Source: Planctomycetota bacterium
GTDB taxonomy: Bacteria; Planctomycetota; J058
Direction of reading: 5' to 3'
Length of the DNA stretch: 64,000 nucleotides
NCBI GenBank assembly: GCA_023954375.1
Contig: JAMLIC010000022.1
Coordinates: 82,501-146,500, forward strand
The notes beneath the pieces are model-generated. The model did not search any database, was not told the DNA's origin, and saw only the letters and a list, made by a program, of their open reading frames with translations. The position numbers and the translations under genes were made by a program. Positions 42,800-50,698 of this stretch are shown here, piece by piece; the stretch's first letter is position 1, and each line of letters opens with the position of its first letter.

Positions 42800-43843
42800 T
42801 CAGGACCCGGGGGGTGGTGGCGGCCCCCACAGCGGCCGCGTCGCGTAGCCCAGCTCGACCCAGAACAGCCAGTTCGCGCCGCCGCGGATGAGCCCCGCCC
42901 CGCCGCCGACGTCGATGAAGAAGCGACCCAGGCGCAGGCGAGCGCCGCCCGAGGCGTTGAGGGCGTCGCGGTCGATGAAGCGTACGGCGCGCTCCCAGGG
43001 CGACTGGGCCCCCTCGAGCGAGGCGCCGAGGGACAGCCAGTCCGTGACGGCCACCGTCACGCCGCCCGACCCCTGGAAGAAGTAGCGGGCGTGGAGCTCG
43101 CGTGGGCTCTCGAAGATCCACGGCTGCCCCAGCGGGACGACGACGCCGGCGTTGGCGTGCAGGGCGACGGTGTCCGCGAGCAGCAGCGAGCCGTGGGCCG
43201 TGAACGCCAGGTCCCACGTGCCCGAGTTCGTGATGTCTGCGCGTCGGTTGCCCTTGGGCTTGAACAGGAGCGACGTGCCGAGGCCCGACACGCCGTCGGG
43301 GTCGCGGAGCCAGGTCACGAGCGCGCCCACGTGGACGCTGGAGAGGTTGTCGTGGCGCCCGGTCGCGTGCCCGTCGCGGGCCTTGCTCTCCTCGCCTTCG
43401 ATGACGAACTCCGGCGTGCCGCGGGCGTGGATGCGGAACACGTCGCGCCGCTCGTCCCACCCGGCGACCTGCACGTCGAGCCACACCGCGACCCGGTCGT
43501 GCACCGCGAGGGTCAGGCCGATGCGCAGGTGCTCGAGGAACAGCGCGTCCACGCGGTTCGGCTGCCCGTCGACCACACCCGACGCCGCGTAGTGCGTGCG
43601 CGACGTGCGGAGCGTCGGCTCGAGGGTCCCCGCCGGCGCGACGGTCGCCCGTCGCAGGAGCGGGATGCCGAACCCGGAGTAGAAGAGCGTGTTGCGCGGC
43701 GGCGACAGGGGGTCGAACAGCTTCAGCCGCAGCGCCCGGTCGAGGGGCGGGGCGGCCTCCTGCGCCTGCGCCGGGCCGGCGCCGAGCGCGTGGAGCGCGA
43801 GCGCCACGAAGCCCGCGCCCGCGGCGCGCGTCAGGGTCTGCAA
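42800..43843 (-). CDS. Envelope protein of DUF3187-like type (paralogue 1)
   Basis: A 347-residue exported protein with signal peptide (AAGAGFVALALHALGAGPAQAQ). It starts its mature part with LDRALRLKLFDPLSPPRNTL, contains VAGWDERRDVFRIHARG, ATGRHDNLSSVHVGALVTW, ITNSGTWDLAFTAHGSLLLA, and ends in strands (LGRFFIDVGGGAGL, LFWVELGYATRPLWG). The alternating hydrophobic pattern suggests an outer-membrane beta-barrel. It is clearly homologous along its whole length to the gene at 52977-54023. The family label DUF3187 is from recollection of the GWDExxDxFR pattern and is tentative. Confidence 0.78.
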   Translation of the reverse strand: MQTLTRAAGAGFVALALHALGAGPAQAQEAAPPLDRALRLKLFDPLSPPRNTLFYSGFGIPLLRRATVAPAGTLEPTLRTSRTHYAASGVVDGQPNRVDALFLEHLRIGLTLAVHDRVAVWLDVQVAGWDERRDVFRIHARGTPEFVIEGEESKARDGHATGRHDNLSSVHVGALVTWLRDPDGVSGLGTSLLFKPKGNRRADITNSGTWDLAFTAHGSLLLADTVALHANAGVVVPLGQPWIFESPRELHARYFFQGSGGVTVAVTDWLSLGASLEGAQSPWERAVRFIDRDALNASGGARLRLGRFFIDVGGGAGLIRGGANWLFWVELGYATRPLWGPPPPPGS

Positions 43844-43922
43844 CTCGAGGCGGCTTCTTCCCTGCCCTCGGGAGGGAGAGGAGTCTACAGGCCGCGCGCG
43901 CGGGAGGAAGGGGACTCCGCGC

Positions 43923-45206
43923 TCACCCGCCCGCAGGGGCGGGTTCGAGGTAGATCACCTCGCGGCGGTCGTCGTAGGCGACCAGCTCCGCGTAGCGGCA
44001 CCAGCGCACGAGCGTGTCCACCTGCGCCCGCGCCTCCCCCGGCGGGAAGTCGAGCGCCAGCGCGGCCTCCACGACGTCGCGCTCGAGGCGGCGCGCGTCG
44101 GCGGCGTGCAGGAGGGCAAGGAGCCACCCGACGAGGGGCAGCCGGCGCAGCCGCTCGGCGAAGAGCGCCTTGCGCGCCTGGATGTCGGCCCCGGCGAAGG
44201 CCTCGCCGGGCGGGAGGAGCTGCGCGTCGCCGCCGCCCACGGAGACGAGCCCGAGCACCTCGCCCGCGTCGGCGAGGGCCAGGAGGTGGGCGGAGTCGAG
44301 GTGCAGGTCGGCGGCCAGGCGGTAGAGGTCCTCGCGGCGGTCCGGGCGCTGCGCGAGGTGCTCGAGGAGGCCGGCCAGGGCCGACACAGCCACGTGTGGC
44401 AGGGCGCGCAGGCGGCCCTGGCCCGGCGCGCCGCCCACCTCGATGTGCTCGGGCGCCGTCTGGCCGGCCATGAGCGCGTAGATGCGGTCGACGAGCGCGA
44501 CCACCTCCGCGTCACGGCGCGCGCGCGGGCGCGGGAGCCGCACGGAGAGCTCGTGGACGATGCGCCCCGGCCGCGTGTCCATGACGACGACCCGGTCGGC
44601 CAGCAGCACGGCCTCCTCGATCGAGTGCGTGACGAGGAGCGCCGCCCGGGAGGACATCGTCCCCGACGTCCACAGCTCGACGAGCTCGCCGCGCAGCGCC
44701 TCGGCGCTGAGGACGTCGAGGGCCGAGAAGGGCTCGTCCAGGCACAGGAGCTCGGGCTCGACGACGAGCGCGCGGGCGAAGCCGGCCTTCTGGCGCATGC
44801 CGCCCGAGAGCTCGCGCGGGTAGGCCGACTCGAACCCGTCGAGCCCCACACGGTCGAGCGCGGCGACCGCCCGGCGCGCGCGCTCCGCGCGCCCGACGCC
44901 GGCCGCCTCGAGCGCCAGCTCGACGTTGGCCTGCACCGTGAGCCAGGGGAGCAGGGCGAACGTCTGGAAGACGATCGCCGCGCGCGGGTTCACGCCCTCG
45001 AGCGGGGCCCCGCGGTAGAGCACCTGGCCGCCGGTCGGCCGCTGGAGGCCCGTCGCGATGCGCAGCAGCGTGCTCTTCCCGCAGCCGGACGGCCCGACCA
45101 GGGCCACGAGCTCGCCGTCGCGGACCGCGAGGTCCACGCCGGCGATCGCGACGAACGCGCCGTACTCCTGCCGCACCCCGCGCAGCTCGAGCAAGGTCTC
45201 GCCCAC
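43923..45206 (-). CDS. NitT/TauT-type ABC transporter ATPase with C-terminal AAA-associated domain
   Basis: A 427-residue protein. Residues 1-260 are an ABC ATPase of the nitrate/sulfonate/taurine group: Walker A GPSGCGKST with Lys44, Q-loop VFQTFALLPWLTVQANVELA, signature LSGGMRQKAGFARAL, Walker B LLCLDEPFSALD, and VTHSIEEAVLLADR. Residues about 285-427 form the C-terminal AAA-associated domain seen in some such transporters (LAADLHLDSAHLLALADAGE, FAERLRRLPLVGWLLALLHA). The GTG at 45206 lies two bases after the permease stop. No solute-binding protein is encoded nearby, so the substrate is unknown. Confidence 0.9.
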   Translation of the reverse strand: MGETLLELRGVRQEYGAFVAIAGVDLAVRDGELVALVGPSGCGKSTLLRIATGLQRPTGGQVLYRGAPLEGVNPRAAIVFQTFALLPWLTVQANVELALEAAGVGRAERARRAVAALDRVGLDGFESAYPRELSGGMRQKAGFARALVVEPELLCLDEPFSALDVLSAEALRGELVELWTSGTMSSRAALLVTHSIEEAVLLADRVVVMDTRPGRIVHELSVRLPRPRARRDAEVVALVDRIYALMAGQTAPEHIEVGGAPGQGRLRALPHVAVSALAGLLEHLAQRPDRREDLYRLAADLHLDSAHLLALADAGEVLGLVSVGGGDAQLLPPGEAFAGADIQARKALFAERLRRLPLVGWLLALLHAADARRLERDVVEAALALDFPPGEARAQVDTLVRWCRYAELVAYDDRREVIYLEPAPAGG

Positions 45207-45208
45207 GG

Positions 45209-46918
45209 CTACTCCAGACGGAAGCGGTCCTCGGCGACCCGGTAGAGCCGCCGCCAGACCAGGAGGTTCAGGAGGGCCACCGCCCCGACCAGCGCGACCG
45301 TCGCGCCGGCGAGGAGGGGGAAGTCGCCCCGGGCCGTGGCGTCGGCGATCACCGCGCCGATGCCGACGGTCCGCTCGGTGCGCTCGCCGAAGCGCACGTA
45401 CTCGGCCACGATGCTCGCGTTCCAGGCGCCGCCCGCCGCGGTGACCGCCCCGGTCACCAGGTGCGGGAAGATCGCCGGGAGGACCAGCGCGCGCCAGCGG
45501 GCGACGCGGCCGAGGCGCAGCGCGCTGGCCGTGTGGCGCAGGTCCTGCGGGATCGCCGCCGCGCCGGCGATCACGTTGAAGAGCAGGTACCACTGCGTCC
45601 CTATCAGCATGAGGGCCACCGCGGCCACCTCGAGCCCGCGGGGCAAACGCAGGAGCACGAGGAGGACGATCGGGAAGAGCGCCGTCGCCGGCACGGACGC
45701 CGCCACCTGCACGAGCGGCTGGACGACGCGCGCCAGGCGCGGGCTGCTGCCGATGGCGACGCCAGCGGGAACCGTCCACAGGAGCGCCAGGCCCAGCGCG
45801 GCCGCCACGCGCAGGAGCGTGGCCAGGAGGCCCAGGGCGACCTCCCCCCAGCCGGCGGGCGGGACCAGGGCCACGAGGGCGGCGAGCTGGAGCAGGCCGG
45901 CGGCCAGCGCCAGGCCCCCGATGCCTGCCGTTACCCAGCCCGCTCGATGGCCGCCGGCGGCCGGCGCCGGCGCCGGCCCGGGCCCGAGCGCGTCCAGCGC
46001 CGCGCGGAGCCAACCCTGGAGCCAGGCGACGGCCGCCGACCCGCGCAGGGCGTCGAGGAACCAGGAGGTCGGCGCCTCGGCGCCGGCGACCGTGTCGAGC
46101 TTGAACCGGTCCGACCAGGCGATCAGGGGCCGCCACACGAGTTGGTCGAGCGCCACGATCAGCGCCACGAGCGTCGCGACGCCGAGCCCGATCGCCCGCA
46201 CGTCGCCCTGGGCGGCGGCGGCCTCCAGGTAGGAGCCCAGGCCCGGCAGGCGGAAGTCCCGCGCCCCGACGCTGAACGCCTCGGCCGCCATGAGGAAGAA
46301 CCACCCGCCGGCCCAGCTCATCATGCTGTTCCACACGAGCGAGATCGCCCCGTGCGGGAGCTCCAGCGCGCGGAGCCGCTGCCAGCGTCCCAGCCGGAAG
46401 GAGGTCGCCGCCTCGCGCAGCTCGACGGGCGTCGTCGTCAGCGACTGGTACCAGGCGAAGGTCAGGTGCCAGACCTGGCTGGTGAACAGGAGCGCCACCG
46501 CCGAGAGCTCGACCGCCAGCCCCTCCGGCAGGACGGCCGTGAGCGTCAGCAGCACGACCGGCAGGAAGGAGAGGATCGGGACGCTCTGCAGGACGTCGAG
46601 CGCCGGCAGGAGCACGCGCTCGGCGGCGCGGCTGCGCGCGGCGAGCGCGCCGACCGCCAGCGAGAAGCCCAGGCTCAGGGCGTAGGCGGCGGTCATCCGC
46701 GCGAGCGACAGGAGCGCATACCCGGGCAGCCGCGCCGGCGACAGGTCGAGGACCACCTCCCGCGCGTGCCCGGCCGCCTCGTGGGCCGCCGACAGCGCCA
46801 CGCCGACCACGGCCGCCACGACGAGCAGGACCACCAGGTCGCCGCGCCCGGGCCGGGGCAGCGCGCGCGCGCGCCCTCCGAAGAGCCTGACCGGACCTCG
46901 CGACCGCGCGCCGAACAT
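45209..46918 (-). CDS. Double-length NitT/TauT-type ABC transporter permease
   Basis: A 569-residue permease made of two tandem BPD-type permease domains. Domain one spans about 30-290 (PALDVLQSVPILSFLPVVLL, ELREAATSFRLGRWQRLRAL) and domain two about 330-565 (LVQVAASVPATALFPIVLLV, DLRHTASALRLGRVARWRAL, ATARGDFPLLAGATVALVG). Each has the EAA-like coupling helix. About twelve membrane segments. The ATG at 46918 is chosen because AGGGG lies upstream; starts at 46939 or 47023 are possible. The fused dimer with the downstream ATPase forms a complete inner-membrane importer core without a visible binding protein. Confidence 0.87.
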   Translation of the reverse strand: MFGARSRGPVRLFGGRARALPRPGRGDLVVLLVVAAVVGVALSAAHEAAGHAREVVLDLSPARLPGYALLSLARMTAAYALSLGFSLAVGALAARSRAAERVLLPALDVLQSVPILSFLPVVLLTLTAVLPEGLAVELSAVALLFTSQVWHLTFAWYQSLTTTPVELREAATSFRLGRWQRLRALELPHGAISLVWNSMMSWAGGWFFLMAAEAFSVGARDFRLPGLGSYLEAAAAQGDVRAIGLGVATLVALIVALDQLVWRPLIAWSDRFKLDTVAGAEAPTSWFLDALRGSAAVAWLQGWLRAALDALGPGPAPAPAAGGHRAGWVTAGIGGLALAAGLLQLAALVALVPPAGWGEVALGLLATLLRVAAALGLALLWTVPAGVAIGSSPRLARVVQPLVQVAASVPATALFPIVLLVLLRLPRGLEVAAVALMLIGTQWYLLFNVIAGAAAIPQDLRHTASALRLGRVARWRALVLPAIFPHLVTGAVTAAGGAWNASIVAEYVRFGERTERTVGIGAVIADATARGDFPLLAGATVALVGAVALLNLLVWRRLYRVAEDRFRLE

Positions 46919-47052
46919 CGCCGCCCCTGGGCCCGCCATCGAACCACGCCGGCGCTCAAGACGCCCCGCGCCCCTGCGCGCTCCCCTCCTGGATCGGAGT
47001 GACGCCCCGCTCGACCGCTGCAAGGCGGCAAGGCACGCGCGTCGGCCCGTGC

Positions 47053-47325
47053 CTACGGTGCCGCGGTCGCTGCCGCCGGCCGGTCGAGCGAGGTCGCCAG
47101 CGCGTCGCCCGGGCGGGGGAGCCGGCGGGCGGCCTCGAAGCCGGCATCCGCGCGAGCCGCGACGCCTGGTCCCTCGGTCGCAAGCTGGCGGGACAGCTCG
47201 CGCACCCGCTCCCGGAGGCGCGGGACGAGCTGGACGGCGGCGTGGGCCTTCTTCACCTCGGCGAGCGGGCGGGCGGCTGCACGAGCTCCCCGCCGACCCG
47301 GGCAGCGACGTCGTCGCACCGCATG
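47053..47325 (-). pseudogene. Possible degraded short gene
   Basis: Within the gene-poor 46919-47672 interval one stretch on the minus strand reads like protein: RPLAEVKKAHAAVQLVPRLR, then RERVRELSRQLATEGPGVAA, ending at a TAG at 47053. An ATG at about 47325 (MRCDDVAARVGGELVQPP) is in a different frame, so a frame change near 47270 would be needed to join them. The helical, charged pattern could be the remains of a small regulatory protein. The rest of the interval shows only GC-rich, unconvincing frames. Confidence 0.25.
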
Positions 47326-47672
47326 GGCCCTCCCTCGGTCCCCCGCTCGTGGTGGTCGCATGCCCGCGGCGAGCGTGTCAAGGACGTGGAGCGGCGGGAG
47401 CAGCGAGGGCGACGCCGGCGTCGCCCGTGGGTCCCCGGTGAGACGTGCTGGACTCACGGCGAGGTCGACGACGGGCCGTCGGAGGCTCGCGCGCCGGCCC
47501 CTGGTGAGCCGCGGGAGGGCGCCGCCGGCGAGCGCCCCGGAGGTGCACGCGGCTGGAGACCCCATCCCGTCGAGGGCGGCCATGGGTGCGCATTGGCGCG
47601 CACCCGTCCCTGGCGCCGGACCGGGCGACACCGACCCGTGAGGCGCCTGGCGGAGGGAAGAGGCAAGGGTGC

Positions 47673-47885
47673 ATGCTGGCGCGCAGGCTCCGGGCGGCCC
47701 CCGGGGGAGCGCCGCTGCTCCTGGTCGCGCTCACGGGCCTCGCCGGCCCTGGAGACCGTGAGCGCATCCGCGCGGCGAGGTTCGACCACCACCTGGTGAA
47801 GCCCCTGGACCTCGCCGGCCTCGAGCGCCTCCTCGGCGAGCGCTTCGGAGGCGGCGACGCCGCGTCGCCGCCCGGCGCGCGCTGA
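47673..47885 (+). pseudogene. C-terminal fragment of a response-regulator receiver domain
   Basis: Seventy codons encode the second half of a receiver domain: MLARRLRAAPGGAPLLLVAL, TGLAGPGDRERIRAARFDHH, LVKPLDLAGLERLLGERFGG. The conserved Thr in ALTG and the Lys in HLVKP are present, but the acidic pocket and the phospho-accepting Asp should lie just upstream of the first Leu-Ala-Arg-Arg and are absent; the upstream sequence is not homologous in any frame. It is therefore a truncated remnant, although the ATG with AAGGG upstream could still be translated. The same ALTG-HLVKP wording occurs in the intact receiver of the gene at 60896-62008. Confidence 0.6.
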
Positions 47886-48035
47886 GGACGCGCTCGGATG
47901 GCGGCGAGGTTGACCGCCGTGCACCCTCGGCGGGCGCGCCCCCGCAGCGGCGCGCAGGTTTCACGTCCTCGGGTCGAGTCTTCGGCGGGCAGGGCCGCGC
48001 GCGCGCGACGCGCCGCCGCTTGCTCGCGGGCGGGC

Positions 48036-48953
48036 ATGGCCGAGACGCTGACCCTCCCGGACGTCGCCCACGACGCGCCGCCCGTGCCCCCGGGCCCGAT
48101 CGAGCCCGGCAGCGACGCGCACCGATTGCTCTTCTGCCGCGCCCTCCTGGACACGTTCACGCCCTACTGCCCCTCGGTGGAGGGGTGGCCGGCGCTCGAC
48201 GCGGAGGCGCCGGCGCGCCTCGCGGCGCTCCCCATCTGGGACATGGCCGTGAGCACCGAGCGCCGGGCCGGCGCGCGGGTGCGCGCCTTCGCCGAGCGGG
48301 TCGCCGACCCCCTCCTGCGGCAGGCCGTGGCCCTGAACGCCTTCGAGGAGGAGCGCCACGAGCGCGTGCTGTCGACCCTGGCGGCCGCCTACGGGATCCC
48401 CGTCGCGCCGCCGCCCGACGTCCCGCCGCCGCGCGATCCGGAGTGGGCGTACCTGCGCACGGGCTACGGCGAGTGCCTGGACACGTTCTTCGCCTTCGGG
48501 CTGTTCGACGTCGGGCGGCGCGCCGGCCTGTTCCCGCCCGCGCTGGTCGCCGCGTTCGAGCCGGTGGTCGAGGAGGAGGGCCGGCACATCGTGTTCTTCG
48601 TCAACTGGGTCGCCTGGCACCGGCGCAACATGCCCGCGTGGCGGCGCCCGTGGTTCGCGCTGAAGGTCGCGCTCGTGTGGCTGACGCTCCTCCTCGAGCG
48701 CCTGGGGCTGGTCGTCGGGGCCCTGCGCGGCGAGCAGGGCGAGGCCACGTTCACGGCCACGGGCGCGCGGACGTTCGACGTGGACCTGGACGCGGCGGGG
48801 TTCCTGCGCCTGTGCCTGGCGGAGGACGCGCGCCGCCTGGGCCCCCACGACCCGCGCCTGCTGCGGCCCCGCTTCATGCCCGCGGTCGCGCGCCTCGCCT
48901 GCCGGGTGCTCGAGGGCCTCCCGCGACGGCGCGCCGTCGCGCCGGGGAGCTGA
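48036..48953 (+). CDS. Ferritin-like diiron-superfamily protein
   Basis: A 305-residue soluble helical protein. The ATG at 48036 is preferred to an in-frame start at 47898, which would add an Arg/Ala-rich non-conserved stretch. Two EExxH motifs are visible: LNAFEEERHERVLSTLAAAY near residue 105 and PVVEEEGRHIVFFVNWVAWH near 180, the pairing expected for a carboxylate-bridged diiron site in a four-helix bundle. A hydrophobic stretch (LKVALVWLTLLLERLGLVVG) near 215-235 may be a membrane-associated helix. Function is probably oxidative (hydroxylase or desaturase-like), but the substrate is not evident. Confidence 0.78.
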   Translation: MAETLTLPDVAHDAPPVPPGPIEPGSDAHRLLFCRALLDTFTPYCPSVEGWPALDAEAPARLAALPIWDMAVSTERRAGARVRAFAERVADPLLRQAVALNAFEEERHERVLSTLAAAYGIPVAPPPDVPPPRDPEWAYLRTGYGECLDTFFAFGLFDVGRRAGLFPPALVAAFEPVVEEEGRHIVFFVNWVAWHRRNMPAWRRPWFALKVALVWLTLLLERLGLVVGALRGEQGEATFTATGARTFDVDLDAAGFLRLCLAEDARRLGPHDPRLLRPRFMPAVARLACRVLEGLPRRRAVAPGS

Positions 48954-48959
48954 GGCTTC

Positions 48960-49337
48960 TCAGCGCCGCGCGGCGGTCGCCGGGGGTCTGGCGTAGACGC
49001 CGGCGCCCGAGAACTCCAGCATGACGCAGGGCTCGTCGCCCAGGACCCACGCGTCGTGCCCGGGCGGACAGACGAACGCGTCGCCAGGCCCCACCTCGAT
49101 GCTCGTCCCGTCGTCCATGGCGATGTGCATGCGGCCGGCGATGACGTAGCCGCGGTGGTCCACCTGGCAGCTCTTCGTCCCGACGATCTGCTTGACGCTC
49201 TCCGACCACCGCCAGCCGGGCTCGAAGGCCGCCCGGCCGACGACGAGGTCGCCGAGGGAGACCACGTCCATCCGTCCCTTCGTGAACCGCCGGGTCTCGT
49301 CCGGGCTCCCCAGGCTCTTGCGCTCCATGCGCTCCAT
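48960..49337 (-). CDS. Cupin-domain protein
   Basis: A 125-residue single cupin. The ATG at 49337 is supported by GGAGGAG upstream; an upstream in-frame start at 49376 lacks this. The double-stranded beta-helix is clear: FEPGWRWSESVKQIVG, CQVDHRGYVIAGRMHIAMDD, then VGPGDAFVCPPGHDAWVLGD. His in QVDHRGY and PPGHDAW are candidate metal ligands. Closely similar cupins are common beside stress and two-component genes; no enzymatic role can be assigned. It is convergent with the ferritin-like gene, with stops only a few bases apart. Confidence 0.85.
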   Translation of the reverse strand: MERMERKSLGSPDETRRFTKGRMDVVSLGDLVVGRAAFEPGWRWSESVKQIVGTKSCQVDHRGYVIAGRMHIAMDDGTSIEVGPGDAFVCPPGHDAWVLGDEPCVMLEFSGAGVYARPPATAARR

Positions 49338-49635
49338 CGTGCTCCTCCGGCCCCCCGCACTGACCCGCGCATACACGAGGCCATGCGCTCGGGCGTCGGC
49401 GGAGCGCTCCCGACCGGGCCAGTCCTGCGCGGCGCTGCGTCAAGCCCGACGCCGGCAGGGCACGCCCGGCGCCGCGCAGAGGGCGGGCGGAACGTGGGAG
49501 CCGGCGCCTTCGCCGGAAGGATCGCCTCGCGTCGTGGCCCCCCCTGAGGGGAGGTCGAGCGGGCCGCTGGCCGCCAGGAGTCAGTCGTCACCGGACGGAT
49601 CGGCGGAGACGCCGGCGCGGACCGCGGTGAGGACG

Positions 49636-49749
49636 ATGCTCGGCGCCACATGGGGCAGGAGCCCGCGGACCCTCGGCGTCGACCGCAAGACGCTCCACCG
49701 CAAGCGCGAGCGGTTCAAGATCGAGGCGCCGGCGCCGCCTCCGGGCTGA
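49636..49749 (+). pseudogene. Remnant of the Fis-type helix-turn-helix of an NtrC-family response regulator
   Basis: Thirty-seven codons end in RTLGVDRKTLHRKRERFKIE, which is the recognition helix and tail of NtrC/AtoC-type regulators (typical wording LGIDRKTLHRKLERF). The preceding residues (MLGATWGRSPRTLG) look like a corrupted first helix. There is no sigma54 AAA+ domain or receiver upstream; the 300 bases before it (49338-49635) have no recognisable coding content. The 3' end overlaps the convergent methyltransferase-like gene. Confidence 0.5.
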
Positions 49750-50533
49750 CCTCCGGGTTGACGACACCCTGGCCCCGGGAGGCCCGGTGCCGCCGGAGCT
49801 TGGCATCGGTCACCGCGACGTTGACCAGCGCGGCGATGGCGACGGCCCCCCACACCAGGAGCGGCGCGCCCGCGCCGACCGGGCGGGCGGGGGCGTCGAG
49901 CCACGCCGCGAGCGGGAGCTGCCCGCCCTGGGCGAGGAGGACCGCCGCGGCGGCCACGGGCAGCCAGGCGAGCCCCGCCTCGCGCCGTAGCACGTGCGTC
50001 CAGGGCCAGGCGTCGGCGGGGGCGGTCGGGGCGCGCCGCCCCGGCCAGGGCGCCCAGCGCGGGACGCGCGCGCAGTACTCGAGGTAGGGGCGCCCGAGCG
50101 AGGCCGCGAGCTGCCCCTCCTCGTGCGCCACGACCAGCGTGTAGACCAGCGCGACCGAGGCGAGCAGCCAGGCGCCCAGGGGGAGCCCGCCGGCGACGAC
50201 GCCCAGGCCGACCAGGGCCGCGCCGTTGGCGACGTAGAGGGGGTTCCGCACCCGGGCGTAAGGGCCCGAGGTCACGAGGACCGGGGCCCGCGCCACCCGG
50301 ACGCGCGCCCGCTTGCCGATCCGGCGCGCGGCCCACAGTCGGAGCGCGGCGCCCCCGGCGAGCAGCGCGAGGCCGAGCGCGACCTCCCAGGGCGCGCTCG
50401 GCAGGCCGACCGCCGCGGCCAGGACCACCGGCGGCACGAGCAGGAGGAGCAGCGCGCTCCGGTGCCGGAAGCACAGCTCGGTCATGGCGCCGCCGCGGTG
50501 AGGGGGCGCGTCGGGTCCTTCGGGCTCGGTCAT
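49715..50533 (-). CDS. Isoprenylcysteine methyltransferase/PEMT-like integral membrane protein
   Basis: A 272-residue membrane protein, ATG at 50533 with GGGAGG upstream. Several hydrophobic helices; the family signature is VTSGPYARVRNPLYVANGAA, followed by HEEGQLAASLGRPYLEYCAR and VPRWAPWPG, the Glu-Glu and Arg/Trp cluster typical of the C-terminal SAM-binding site in ICMT/PEMT-like proteins. A further three helices after residue 165 are additional to the minimal family fold. Substrate unknown; lipid or small-molecule methylation is likely. Confidence 0.82.
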   Translation of the reverse strand: MTEPEGPDAPPHRGGAMTELCFRHRSALLLLLVPPVVLAAAVGLPSAPWEVALGLALLAGGAALRLWAARRIGKRARVRVARAPVLVTSGPYARVRNPLYVANGAALVGLGVVAGGLPLGAWLLASVALVYTLVVAHEEGQLAASLGRPYLEYCARVPRWAPWPGRRAPTAPADAWPWTHVLRREAGLAWLPVAAAAVLLAQGGQLPLAAWLDAPARPVGAGAPLLVWGAVAIAALVNVAVTDAKLRRHRASRGQGVVNPEVSPEAAPAPRS

Positions 50534-50698
50534 GCGCGCATCCTCCCGTCGTGCGCGCCGAGCGGCCCTGAGAAGTCCATGAGCCGTGGCTCACGGACCG
50601 TGCGCAGGAGGGGGCCGTCGAGGTGGACGAACGCGGCCAGGTGTCGCGGGCGCGGGCGTCTCCTCGTCGCGCGGGGGGGCGCGTCGACGGGCCGCGGG

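Noticed and set aside
46999..47799. Plus-strand ORF of 266 codons in the gap
   Set aside because: Composition (Arg/Gly/Trp-rich, no pattern) is typical of a random GC-rich frame; it conflicts with the clear receiver fragment in another frame.
47898..48035. N-terminal extension of the ferritin-like protein
   Set aside because: The added residues are Arg/Ala-rich and unlike the folded protein; the ATG at 48036 fits better.
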